Below are positions 23,181 to 31,836 of a stretch of DNA of 64,000 bases, one piece after another. Position 1 is the stretch's first letter; every line of letters starts with the position of its first letter. A program made the position numbers and the translations under genes. The notes under the pieces were generated by a model. It made no database searches, was not told where the DNA came from, and was given only the letters and a program-made list of their open reading frames with translations. This DNA is from Paraburkholderia sp. BCC1884. Lineage in GTDB: Bacteria > Pseudomonadota > Gammaproteobacteria > Burkholderiales > Burkholderiaceae. The stretch spans positions 558,001-622,000 of the forward strand of contig NZ_CAAJGL010000090.1 in NCBI RefSeq assembly GCF_900996225.1, in the 5' to 3' direction.

Positions 23181-24260
23181 TTAGTTTGGCGCTGCATGCT
23201 TATCGCAGCCATTCTCACAACCGCTCTGATCCAGCGGCATTTGTTGCGCGGCTTCAGCGCGAATGCCAAGACGCTCCAGCAACTTCCGATCCGCCTCCGC
23301 CTGCGGATTGCTGGTCGTCAGCAGTTGATCGCCGTAGAAAATCGAATTCGCGCCGGCGAGGAAGCACAGCGACTGCAACGCTTCATCCATTTGCTCACGG
23401 CCGGCCGAGAGGCGCACCATTGCCTTGGGCATCGTAATGCGCGCAACCGCGATGGTGCGCACGAATTCGAACGGATCGATTGCCTCGGTGCCCGTCAACG
23501 GCGTGCCTTCGACCTGAACCAGATTGTTGATAGGCACCGATTCCGGATACGGCTCCATGTTCGCCAACTGTGAAATCAACCCGGCGCGTTCACGGCGCGA
23601 CTCGCCTAGACCGACGATGCCGCCGCAGCAGACGTTGATGCCCGCATCGCGCACGCGTTCCAGCGTATCGAGACGATCCTGATAGGTGCGCGTCGAAATG
23701 ATCTGACCGTAAAACTCCGGCGACGTATCGAGGTTGTGGTTGTAGTAGTCGAGCCCTGCATCACGCAGACCTTGCGCCTGATGCGTTTCGAGCATGCCGA
23801 GCGTCACGCAGGTTTCGAGCCCCATTGCCTTCACGCCGCGAATCATGTCCTTGATCGGTTCGAGGTGACGGTCCTTCGGGTTGCGCCACGCGGCGCCCAT
23901 GCAGAAACGCGTTGCGCCGTTTTCCTTGGCGACCTTCGCGGCGGCGAGCACTTCGTCGACCGGCATCAGTTTGTCGGCGACAAGGCCCGTGTCGTGATGC
24001 ACCGACTGCGGACAGTACGCGCAGTCTTCTTCGCAGCCGCCGGTCTTGATCGACAGCAGCGTCGACAGTTGCACGGTGTTGGCGTCGAAATGTTCGCGAT
24101 GCGCCTGCTGCGCGCGGAACATCAGGTCGTTGAACGGCAGTTCGTACAGCGCGACGATGTCGGCGACACGCCAGCGCGCGACCGGTTTCGTGCCTGCGGC
24201 GGCGTTCTGGTTGGCGGCGGCCGTGTCGGCTGGCGTCGGGGCGATATTCAGTTGCGTCAT
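23181..24260 (-). CDS. bioB: Biotin synthase
   Basis: Radical-SAM enzyme that inserts sulfur into dethiobiotin, the last step of biotin synthesis. It has 359 residues from the ATG at 24260, chosen because GAGGATT precedes it; an ATG five codons upstream lacks one. The SAM cluster motif GGCEEDCAYC gives C76, C80 and C83. RFCMGAAWR, GLDYYNHNLDTSPEFY and NVCCGGIVGLGE supply the ligands of the second cluster. The C-terminal tail (SGCENGCDK) extends slightly beyond the usual end. It is the last gene of the bioA-bioF-bioD-bioB operon, 34 bp after bioD. Confidence 0.97.
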   Translation of the reverse strand: MTQLNIAPTPADTAAANQNAAAGTKPVARWRVADIVALYELPFNDLMFRAQQAHREHFDANTVQLSTLLSIKTGGCEEDCAYCPQSVHHDTGLVADKLMPVDEVLAAAKVAKENGATRFCMGAAWRNPKDRHLEPIKDMIRGVKAMGLETCVTLGMLETHQAQGLRDAGLDYYNHNLDTSPEFYGQIISTRTYQDRLDTLERVRDAGINVCCGGIVGLGESRRERAGLISQLANMEPYPESVPINNLVQVEGTPLTGTEAIDPFEFVRTIAVARITMPKAMVRLSAGREQMDEALQSLCFLAGANSIFYGDQLLTTSNPQAEADRKLLERLGIRAEAAQQMPLDQSGCENGCDKHAAPN

Positions 24261-24294
24261 GTCGTCAATCCTCATGGATGGAGATGATGGTGGC

Positions 24295-25026
24295 TCAGCG
24301 CTGCGTCTGACGCAGCGTCTGCAAAAGCCGGTTGATGTCGAGTCGGTCCGCCGCGAGTTCGGGCGAAGCCGGTTTCAGATGCGGCACGATGCCGAGCAGT
24401 GGCGCGTCGTATTCACGCGCGAGGTGCTCGCGGATCGATGCAATGTTTTCGTCGGGGAACGTCATATCCGGATCGATGCGGTTTGCGACCCATCCGGCGA
24501 GCGTCAAACCGCGTGCGGCGATTGCTTCGGCGGTGAGCAGCGCGTGGCTGATACAGCCGAGGCGCATGCCGACCACCAGCACCACCGGCAGCTTCAACGC
24601 GACGGCGAGATCGGCGGTGTCCTGCGTCGCGGTCAACGGCACGCGAAAGCCGCCGACGCCTTCCACCACGACGATCTCCGCGCGCTGCAACGCCTGCGCA
24701 TGACAATCGACGATGTGCGCGATGTCGAACGTGACGTTCTCCAGCGCAGCCGCGATATGCGGCGCGGCCGGTTCCTTCAGCAGATACGGTGTGCGCATCG
24801 CGGGCGGCAGCAGGACGTTCGCGGCGGCGTCGAGTTGATCCGCGTCTTCGTTATGCAGCACGCCGTTCAGTTTGAATGCGCCCGCGGCGATCGGTTTCAT
24901 CGCGGCGGCCTGTAAGCCTTCACGCACGAACCCGCGCAACAGCGCCGACGAAACGAAGGTCTTGCCGATTTCCGTATCGGTGCCGGTGACGAACAGGGAC
25001 AGTGCCTTACCACTCACGCTACTCAT
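24295..25026 (-). CDS. bioD: Dethiobiotin synthetase
   Basis: ATP-dependent carboxylase closing the ureido ring of 7,8-diaminopelargonic acid; 243 residues. The P-loop is FVTGTDTEIGKTFVSSALL near residue 13. AMKPIAAGA carries the substrate Lys, VVVEGVGGFRVPL is the switch motif, and VVGMRLGCISHALLTAEAI follows. The ATG at 25026 overlaps the bioF stop by four bases, so the two are translationally coupled. The open frame extends far upstream into bioF but that part is a shadow. Confidence 0.96.
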   Translation of the reverse strand: MSSVSGKALSLFVTGTDTEIGKTFVSSALLRGFVREGLQAAAMKPIAAGAFKLNGVLHNEDADQLDAAANVLLPPAMRTPYLLKEPAAPHIAAALENVTFDIAHIVDCHAQALQRAEIVVVEGVGGFRVPLTATQDTADLAVALKLPVVLVVGMRLGCISHALLTAEAIAARGLTLAGWVANRIDPDMTFPDENIASIREHLAREYDAPLLGIVPHLKPASPELAADRLDINRLLQTLRQTQR

Positions 25027-26207
25027 GCTGCTTTCGCTCCGAGTTGTTGCAAACCAGCGTCGAGACGATCGAGGTCCGCTTGCGAATGCGCGGCGGACAA
25101 TGAAATGCGCAGACGCGAGGTGCCCGCAGGCACGGTCGGCGGACGGATTGCCGGCACCCATAGACCCGCGCGATCGAGCGTGGCGGCGATATCGAGCGTG
25201 GCGTCGTTCGCGCCGATGATGAGCGGCTGAACGGCAGTGTGCGAATCCACGGGGATCCACGGCGTGGCTTTGAGCATCGCACGTGTGCGTTCGATCAACT
25301 GCTGAAGATGCGCGCGTCTTGCGTCGCCTTCCTCGCCGCCGATGATGCGCAGACTCGCCGACACCGCATGTGCGGCCGCCGGTGTCGACGCCGTGGTGAA
25401 GATGTACGGACGCGCGCGCTGCACGAGCCATTCGATCACCGTTTCGTGCGCGACGACGAAGGCGCCTGAGACGCCTGCTGCCTTACCGAGCGTGCCGATC
25501 GAAATGAGATTGGGCGAGCGCAACGCGGCTTGCGCGACCGCGCCACGGCCTTGCGGGCCGAGCACGCCGAAACCATGCGCGTCGTCGACGATCAACCATG
25601 CGCCGTGTTGCTCCGCGAGTTCGAGCAGACGCGCGAGCGGCGTGATGTCGCCATCCATGCTGAACACGGTGTCGGAGACGATCACCTTGACGTTTGAATC
25701 CGAGGCATCGAGCATCGCGCTCAATGCGTCGGTATCGCAGTGCGGATAAATCTGGACATCGGCACGCGACAGCCGTGCGCCGTCGATCAGCGAGGCGTGA
25801 TTCAGCGCGTCGGAGAAGAGCGTCGTGCCACGGCCCGCGAGTGCGGTGAGCGTGGCGAGGTTGGCCATGTAGCCGGTACTGAAGTAGAGCGCGCGGGCAT
25901 TGTCGACGAAGCCGCCGACGAATGCCGCGAGGTCGTCCTCGAGTTGCGCGTGCGCGCGCGAGTGGCCGCCGAGCAGATGCGAACCGCCGCTACCGGCGCC
26001 GTAGCGCTGCGCGCCTTCGGCGATCGCGGCGATGAGTTGCGGATGCGCGGCGAGGCCCAGATAGTCGTTACTGGCGAAGCCGATCATCGCGCGGCCATCG
26101 ACCGTCATGTGTGCGGCGCACGGTGTGTCGATGGTGCGGCGGCGACGGCGCAGGCCGAGTGCGTCGATTTCCTTCAAGCCTTCGGCAAGAGTGTCGAGCA
26201 GGTGCAT
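25023..26207 (-). CDS. bioF: 8-Amino-7-oxononanoate synthase
   Basis: PLP enzyme condensing pimeloyl-ACP/CoA with alanine, the first dedicated ring-side step of biotin synthesis; 394 residues. Visible motifs are FASNDYLGLAAHP, GAGSGGSHLLGGHSRAHAQLE, STGYMANLATL, and IVDDAHGFGVLGPQGRG with the PLP-ring Asp. The Schiff-base Lys is K242 in SIGTLGKAAG. The start ATG at 26207 shares its A with the TAA stop of bioA, which indicates coupling. Length and motifs are complete. Confidence 0.97.
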   Translation of the reverse strand: MHLLDTLAEGLKEIDALGLRRRRRTIDTPCAAHMTVDGRAMIGFASNDYLGLAAHPQLIAAIAEGAQRYGAGSGGSHLLGGHSRAHAQLEDDLAAFVGGFVDNARALYFSTGYMANLATLTALAGRGTTLFSDALNHASLIDGARLSRADVQIYPHCDTDALSAMLDASDSNVKVIVSDTVFSMDGDITPLARLLELAEQHGAWLIVDDAHGFGVLGPQGRGAVAQAALRSPNLISIGTLGKAAGVSGAFVVAHETVIEWLVQRARPYIFTTASTPAAAHAVSASLRIIGGEEGDARRAHLQQLIERTRAMLKATPWIPVDSHTAVQPLIIGANDATLDIAATLDRAGLWVPAIRPPTVPAGTSRLRISLSAAHSQADLDRLDAGLQQLGAKAA

Positions 26208-27571
26208 TAGCAAGTCTCCGCGAGCGTGGCTTCGAAGGTCCCGATCGTGCGCGAAGCGAGCAGCGCGAGTTCTTCGTCGTCGAGGATGTAAGGGGGCATC
26301 AGGTACACCGTGGTCGAAATCGGGCGCAGCAACAGTTCGCGCTGCAAGGCGTTTTCGAAGAAGCGGCGCGAGAAAGTGCGGGCTTGCTGAGCGTCGTCGA
26401 TCACGGCGTCGAACGCGAAGATCGTGCCGCACTGACGCAGGTTGCGTACTTGCGGGTGATTGGCGAGCGGCGCGAGCGCGGCTTTCAACTTCGCCGACTT
26501 CTGCGTGTTGACGGCGAGCACGTTGTCGCTCGCGAACAGATCGAGCGTGGCGAGCGCTGCGCGGCAGGCGAGCGGATTGCCGGTGTACGAGTGCGAGTGG
26601 AGGAAACCGCGTGCGGTTTCGTCGTGATAGAAGGCCTCGAAGATTTCGTCGCGCGACAGTACGATCGACAGCGGCAGATAGCCGCCGCTGATGCCCTTCG
26701 ACAGACACAGGAAGTCCGGCCAGATGCCGGCCTGTTCGCACGCGAAGAAGGTGCCGGTGCGGCCGCAGCCGACGGCGATTTCATCGGCGATCAGATGCAC
26801 GCCGTACTGGTCGCAGAGGGCGCGCAATCCGGCGATATACGACGGGTCGTGCATGGCCATGCCGGCCGCGCATTGCACGAGCGGCTCGACGATCAGCGCG
26901 GCGATTTTCGTGGCGCGCGCATCGAACAGCGAGCGGACGTGGTCGAGTGCGCGGCGGGCAACATCGGCGGCGGTCTCGCCCGGCTGAGCCTGGCGCGCGT
27001 CGGGCGAGGCCACCACGTGCGCGTGACGGATCAGCGGATCGTAGGCGTCCTTGAAGAGCGCGACGTCGGTGACGCCGAGCGCGCCGATGGTTTCACCGTG
27101 ATAGCTGTTGGCGATGCAGACGAATTCCTGCTTGTCGGCGAAACCGCGATTGCGCCATGAGTGAAAGCTCATCTTCAGCGCGATTTCGACGGCGGACGCG
27201 CCATCGGATGCGAAGAACGCGTGGCCTAGCGTGTTGTTCGTGAGCGCGCCGAGGCGTTCCGCCAGTTCGATGGCCGGTTCGTGCGTGCAGCCGGCGAGCA
27301 TGGCGTGCTCGAGGGTGTCGAGTTGGTCTTTCAGCGCTGCGTTGATGCGCGGATTCGCGTGGCCGAAGAGGTTGACCCACCAGGAGCTGATGGCATCCAG
27401 ATAGCGATGGTTGGCGCGGTCGTAGAGCCAGGCGCCCTGGCCACGCGCGACGGGGATGAGCGGCAGGCGCTCATGGTGCTTCATCTGCGTGCAGGGGTGC
27501 CAGACGGCGCGCAGGCTGCGGGCGATCCAGTCGTCGGGGGATGTGGCTGAGGGTGTTGTTGCGTTTTCCAA
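26207..27571 (-). CDS. bioA: Adenosylmethionine-8-amino-7-oxononanoate aminotransferase
   Basis: Class-III PLP aminotransferase that uses SAM as amino donor to make 7,8-diaminopelargonic acid; about 454 residues. I chose a TTG start at 27571 because TGGAGC lies eight bases upstream and the leader before it is Lys/Arg-rich and unlike BioA. A GTG at 27646 would add 25 residues. Key motifs are VWHPCTQM near the N-terminus, ISSWWVNLFGHANP, FFASDGASAVEIALKMS, IANSYHGETIGALGVTD, LIADEIAVGCGRTGTFFACE and the PLP-Lys motif LCLSKGISGGYLPLS. It is the first gene of the biotin operon, and its upstream region borders the inverted-repeat element. Confidence 0.95.
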   Translation of the reverse strand: MENATTPSATSPDDWIARSLRAVWHPCTQMKHHERLPLIPVARGQGAWLYDRANHRYLDAISSWWVNLFGHANPRINAALKDQLDTLEHAMLAGCTHEPAIELAERLGALTNNTLGHAFFASDGASAVEIALKMSFHSWRNRGFADKQEFVCIANSYHGETIGALGVTDVALFKDAYDPLIRHAHVVASPDARQAQPGETAADVARRALDHVRSLFDARATKIAALIVEPLVQCAAGMAMHDPSYIAGLRALCDQYGVHLIADEIAVGCGRTGTFFACEQAGIWPDFLCLSKGISGGYLPLSIVLSRDEIFEAFYHDETARGFLHSHSYTGNPLACRAALATLDLFASDNVLAVNTQKSAKLKAALAPLANHPQVRNLRQCGTIFAFDAVIDDAQQARTFSRRFFENALQRELLLRPISTTVYLMPPYILDDEELALLASRTIGTFEATLAETC

Positions 27572-27888
27572 TGCGGTGCTCCAGGGGTGCTTTTTTGCCG
27601 CTGCGCGGGGCTTTTTCAAGGGGTTTTCAGGGCCTTGATGGGGCACGGTTTGACGCGTGGGATTTGCGCTGCGCGCGGCTTTGGGCAGGCGTGCGGGGTC
27701 GAGATTAGCGGTTTATTTCGTGCCGTGCACCTGGGTTACGGAGGGGTTTTTTGTCTGCGACGCTGGGGTTGTGGGGTGTTTGCTGCAGGTCGCTGCTTTT
27801 CGTTTCTGAACCCCGGGAATGGACGGAGTTGACGACGACAAAGTAATGGGCTGTTACTGGCGGGAATTTGGGCTTCAGGGTGAGGGTT

Positions 27889-27924
27889 TGGGTTTTGTGG
27901 TGGGTTTTGTGGTGGGTTTTGTGG
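27889..27924. repeat. Three perfect 12-bp tandem repeats
   Basis: TGGGTTTTGTGG is repeated exactly three times, 13 bp before the large inverted-repeat element. The whole stretch from about 27600 to 27935 is G/T-rich on the plus strand, while the far flank of the element is A/C-rich, so composition is mirrored around the element. Confidence 0.9.
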
Positions 27925-27936
27925 TCGTTGGGCTTG

Positions 27937-28493
27937 GGCCTTTCCTTGAAGTCACGGTGGTCCATTAGCGTTCCCCCTGTGCGGGGGGGCACTCACTTTC
28001 TTTGCCGCCGCAAAGAAAGTAAGCAAAGAAAGCGGGCTCACACCGCCAGCCAGGAAGCGGGCCCCCTGGCTCGCAGGAGGCAGTGGTGCATCTGGAATCC
28101 GTGTTCTCGCACATTCGACGTCGGTGACAAAGCCATCATCCATCCCGCCTCGCGCTTCGCGCGGCGGAGCGGTCGGTCGAAAAGCAGCGGTTGAGTTTTG
28201 TCTGTGGGGACGTCGGCTTCGCCTCGGCGAGACGCCGGACAACCGACTGTTTGAGAACTGGCGGGGGGGCGCGCGCAGCGCCGCCGGAAGAATGACTGCT
28301 GTGCCACGAGCGCGGAGTGCGCGAGGGCACGGATTCCAGATGAGCCACTATCGTGGCTGTGCGGGGGACCCGCTTATGAGCTGGCGGTGTGAGCCCGCTT
28401 TCTTTGCTTACTTTCTTTGCGGCGGCAAAGAAAGTGAGTGCCGCCCCGCACAGGGGCAACACTAATAGACCACCGTGACCTCAAGGAAAGGCC
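27937..28493. repeat. 557-bp element bounded by long inverted repeats with nested hairpins
   Basis: GGCCTTTCCTTGA at the left end is repeated in inverse at the right end (28481-28493). The arms align over about 170 bp each. 27988-28050 and 28380-28442 are perfect 63-bp inverse copies, and the outer ~50 bp differ at only a handful of positions. Similarity weakens inward but continues through CATCTGGAATCCGTG (28089-28103 and its inverse near 28330-28344). Each perfect arm contains its own palindrome, ACTTTCTTTGC-CGCC-GCAAAGAAAGT. The roughly 215-bp centre has no gene. No target-site duplication or transposase is visible. From memory, related sequence is translated as spurious proteins in many Burkholderia genomes, which suggests a dispersed family. 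Confidence 0.85.
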
Positions 28494-28546
28494 AAAACCC
28501 TGAAAAACAAAAGCCCAAATCATCACGCAAACAAGCAACCCAACCC

Positions 28547-29827
28547 CTACTCCCGACTAGCAATAGCCCGCTGCGCAGCAGCAGAAGCAGGAGCGCCCAC
28601 ACCATTATCCGCCGTAGTCGAAGACTGATCCCCCCAAACAACGGAGTTATTGACCGCATACAACCGGCAAGGCGCCGAACTCTGCTTCTGGCAATTCGCC
28701 ACAGCCACGGTCATCGGATCATCCCCACCTTCGGCCCAAGACCAGGCACCCGAATCCGACACCGCAAAAGCCCGGCTAGGATATTGATGCAGGAAGTTCC
28801 GATACCCATTGCGTCCGGCTTCATCGACAAACGGCACTGAATCCACCGCATCGACAGCCGCAAAACCGCTAGCCTTCGGCATCGAAGGATCCGCGACACG
28901 ATACTGCACGCCCGTAGGCATGCCCACGCGGGCCAGGAACGCCTCGACGGCGGGCCACCAGACATGCACTCCGTCGCGGTCGCCGACCAGCCGATGTGCG
29001 TCGTTCTTGTACGTGCCGAAATCGACCATCTTCGCGCTCGCGCCATGCGCGGCAAATGCGGAATACATGCCCGCCACCAGCGGCGCATTCCAGACCGAAT
29101 CGTTGTCGCCATACATCCACAGCGACGGCACCTTGGTCTTCTCGCCATACGCGCCGAATGCCCGCGTCAGGTTGCCCTGCCAGTCGGTGCAGGCATCCTG
29201 CCGCAACCCGCCCGAGAAATTGATCAGCGCCCGCACGCCCGACGCCGCCTCGGTACCGTACGCCATCGTCGCCAAGCCGCCATGCGAAGTACCCGCCACC
29301 ACGATGTGCGTCGCGTCCACATAAGACTGCTTCGACATGAAGCTGATGGTCGCCGCCACGTCGCCCGCCTGGCCGATGCCGTTCTTCTCGACGTCGCAGC
29401 CATCCTGCTCATACACGCCGTCCGAATGGCCGAAGCCCTGACGGTTCGGCGCGACCACCACATAACCGCGACGCACGAACTCGCGCGCGAACGGCAGCGG
29501 GTCGCTGCGTTCCTGCGTACGCGGATCGCCAGGGATTTTGCCGTGGTTGAACACGATCATCGGAAACGGGCCTGCGCCGTCCGGCTTGTAGATCGTGGTT
29601 TCAAGGGTGGTAGTGCCGGCTGCGTCGACGGGCACGCGAATGATCTGTTCGTTCAGACCCGCCGTGGGCAAATAGACATCGTCGTCGAGCGCGATGCGCG
29701 GCACGTGTGCGCGGGTCAGAGGGCCAGCCTGGTTGTCGGCGAGCGGGTCGGCATGTGCGAGTGCGACTGCGCACGTTGCCGTTGCACAGACCACTACGCA
29801 CTTCGTCAGAACCTTGCTGAAACCCAT
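28547..29827 (-). CDS. Secreted alpha/beta hydrolase (dienelactone hydrolase-like)
   Basis: 426-residue exported hydrolase. The signal peptide MGFSKVLTKCVVVCATATCAVALAHA is cleaved near residue 26. The alpha/beta hydrolase core has an oxyanion-loop block (PFPMIVFNHGKIPGDPRTQ), a lid region (FVRRGYVVVAPNRQGFGHSDG) and the nucleophile elbow GTSHGG with S181. A downstream acid (MYGDNDSVWN) and a likely catalytic His (YKNDAHRLVG) complete the triad. The C-terminal 100 residues are a separate region (CQKQSSAPCRLYAVNN carries a Cys pair) of unknown role. Substrate is unknown. The start at 29827 follows AGGTGCGTCG. The gene stops 53 bp from the inverted-repeat element. Confidence 0.85.
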   Translation of the reverse strand: MGFSKVLTKCVVVCATATCAVALAHADPLADNQAGPLTRAHVPRIALDDDVYLPTAGLNEQIIRVPVDAAGTTTLETTIYKPDGAGPFPMIVFNHGKIPGDPRTQERSDPLPFAREFVRRGYVVVAPNRQGFGHSDGVYEQDGCDVEKNGIGQAGDVAATISFMSKQSYVDATHIVVAGTSHGGLATMAYGTEAASGVRALINFSGGLRQDACTDWQGNLTRAFGAYGEKTKVPSLWMYGDNDSVWNAPLVAGMYSAFAAHGASAKMVDFGTYKNDAHRLVGDRDGVHVWWPAVEAFLARVGMPTGVQYRVADPSMPKASGFAAVDAVDSVPFVDEAGRNGYRNFLHQYPSRAFAVSDSGAWSWAEGGDDPMTVAVANCQKQSSAPCRLYAVNNSVVWGDQSSTTADNGVGAPASAAAQRAIASRE

Positions 29828-30315
29828 CGACGCACCTGCCTGAAAAACCTGCCCTGAACACCGTGATGCCTGTCTGTCGAATGTCATTGCTGACGATTGC
29901 CTTTCGGCCGGGTTTTCGACAAACAAAAGCACACTCGCGTACGCAGTGCACCAGGTGCACGCACGCCAATCGAGATCGCACGGGATGAACCCAAACGGCC
30001 GACGCGACCCCACGCGCCGATGATGAGCATCACTCCTGCTACCGGAAGCTGCCGCCGAATCCACACTGTCTGGTATCTGGCAGAGCACCCTGCGCATTTT
30101 GCGGAGTCGGTATGGACCGGCTCTCGCAACGTGACGTCATGAAGCTACGGCCTCATCCTGGCACGACAATTTTGTTTTGTGCAATCAAGGAGAACCCGCG
30201 ACGCAAAAATTGCCGCCTTTAGAACGGGCGCTCAGGTCCGCGAAAACAGGGCCCCGCCGGTAGTTGGTGACACGAAGCAATAAGGGGCAGCGCGGCCGTT
30301 GTGGTGTCACGCCAA
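29828..30315. other. 488-bp non-coding region upstream of the secreted hydrolase
   Basis: Short open frames exist on both strands but none has a ribosome site plus sensible composition. TGACGTCA at about 30131 is a perfect 8-bp palindrome. GTGACAC near 30266 and GTGTCAC near 30303 form a 7-bp inverted repeat with a loop of about 30 nt. Nothing further can be supported. Confidence 0.4.
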
Positions 30316-30345
30316 CAAAAAAAATGGCCCTGCTTTGAGGGCCAT
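30316..30345 (-). terminator. Intrinsic terminator of the YchJ-like gene
   Basis: Read on the minus strand, ATGGCCCT and AGGGCCAT (30324-30331 and 30338-30345) form a perfect 8-bp stem around a 6-nt loop. A run of eight T residues follows, and the structure is 60 bp past the stop at 30406. Confidence 0.85.
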
Positions 30346-30405
30346 AGGTGAGCACGTCGCTACGCACGCCGTAGCATTGCGTAAGGGTCAGAAAGGTTCC
30401 GCGCG

Positions 30406-30855
30406 TTATTCGCTCACGTCGCCGTCGACGTAGCGCCAGCGGCCGGCTTCATCGCGCGTGAAACGGCTTAGTTCGTGCAAGCGGCGTGCGCGTCCGCCCA
30501 CCTTGTATCGTGCGATGAATTCGACCGTTGCATGATCGGCATCGCTCTCGGCAAAAGCTTTGATCTGGAGTCCGAGCCAACGCGGCGTGTCGGGGGCGGC
30601 CAGGTTCACGTCGAGGTCGGCGGGGCAGGTGTGCGGCGCCCAGGTAGCGCGCAGATAGTCCGTTGCGCCCACAACGTACGCGCTATAGCGCGAGCGCATC
30701 AGTTCGAGGGCGCGCGGCGCGCTTTCGCCGTTGTCGATATAGCGCCCGCAGCATTGCGCGAAGCGGGGCGCCTTGGCCCCGCTGCGTTGATCCGGTGCCG
30801 CGCCGCCGCACGGGCAGTCGATCGGTCGTTGCGTTGACAACAGTTGCTCATTCAT
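30406..30855 (-). CDS. YchJ-family protein (UPF0225)
   Basis: 149 residues. The N-terminal metal-binding SEC-C-like motif is CPCGG...CCGRYIDNGESAPRALELMRSRYSAYVVGATDYLRATW, the standard YchJ signature. A NTF2-like beta domain follows (ATVEFIARYKVGGRARRLHELSRFTRDEAGRWRYVDGD). Function of the family is not established. The start ATG is at 30855. The gene lies just downstream of an acyl-CoA dehydrogenase remnant on the same strand and ends before a clear terminator. Confidence 0.9.
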   Translation of the reverse strand: MNEQLLSTQRPIDCPCGGAAPDQRSGAKAPRFAQCCGRYIDNGESAPRALELMRSRYSAYVVGATDYLRATWAPHTCPADLDVNLAAPDTPRWLGLQIKAFAESDADHATVEFIARYKVGGRARRLHELSRFTRDEAGRWRYVDGDVSE

Positions 30856-30862
30856 CTGATCT

Positions 30863-31100
30863 TCAACCGATTCCGCGTGCAATCAAAATTTTCTGGATGT
30901 CGCTCGTGCCCTCGTAGATCTGGCAGACGCGCACGTCGCGGTAGATCCACTCCATAAGCGCCGAGTTCGGCGAGTTGCCGGTGTACGTCGTTCGGAAAGG
31001 CTCGCTCGCGGTCCCACGTTGCCGTGTAAGGCGTGATCGCGTCGCGCACGAAGGTGCGCAGCGCGTCGTGGACCATCGGGTGATCCTGGTCAAGCACCAT
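30863..31100 (-). pseudogene. Acyl-CoA dehydrogenase remnant with large internal deletion and frameshift
   Basis: An ATG at 31100 opens an acyl-CoA dehydrogenase N-terminus (MVLDQDHPMVHDALRTFVRD, then ELGAYG) of about 50 residues. Near 30950-30960 the sequence jumps to the enzyme's extreme C-terminus in another frame (MEWIYRDVRVCQIYEGTS, then DIQKILIARGIG and a stop at 30863). About 300 residues, including the FAD-binding core and catalytic base, are missing. The result is a deletion-derived remnant rather than a small gene. It sits where an intact acyl-CoA dehydrogenase would complete the SDR-thiolase operon, 13 bp after the SDR stop. Confidence 0.85.
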
Positions 31101-31113
31101 TCGGTGTGTCTCC

Positions 31114-31791
<678 letters not shown>

Positions 31792-31836
31792 CGAATTACC
31801 TCAAGCCTTCAGACTTCAAACGCATTGGACGACGCG

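Noticed and set aside
27937..28493. Insertion sequence
   Set aside because: No transposase coding region, no recognisable terminal trinucleotides and no target duplication; the interior is only about 215 bp.
28462..28659. Small minus-strand frame with hydrophobic leucine run
   Set aside because: It overlaps the C-terminus of the secreted hydrolase in another frame and extends into the repeat element, with no ribosome site.
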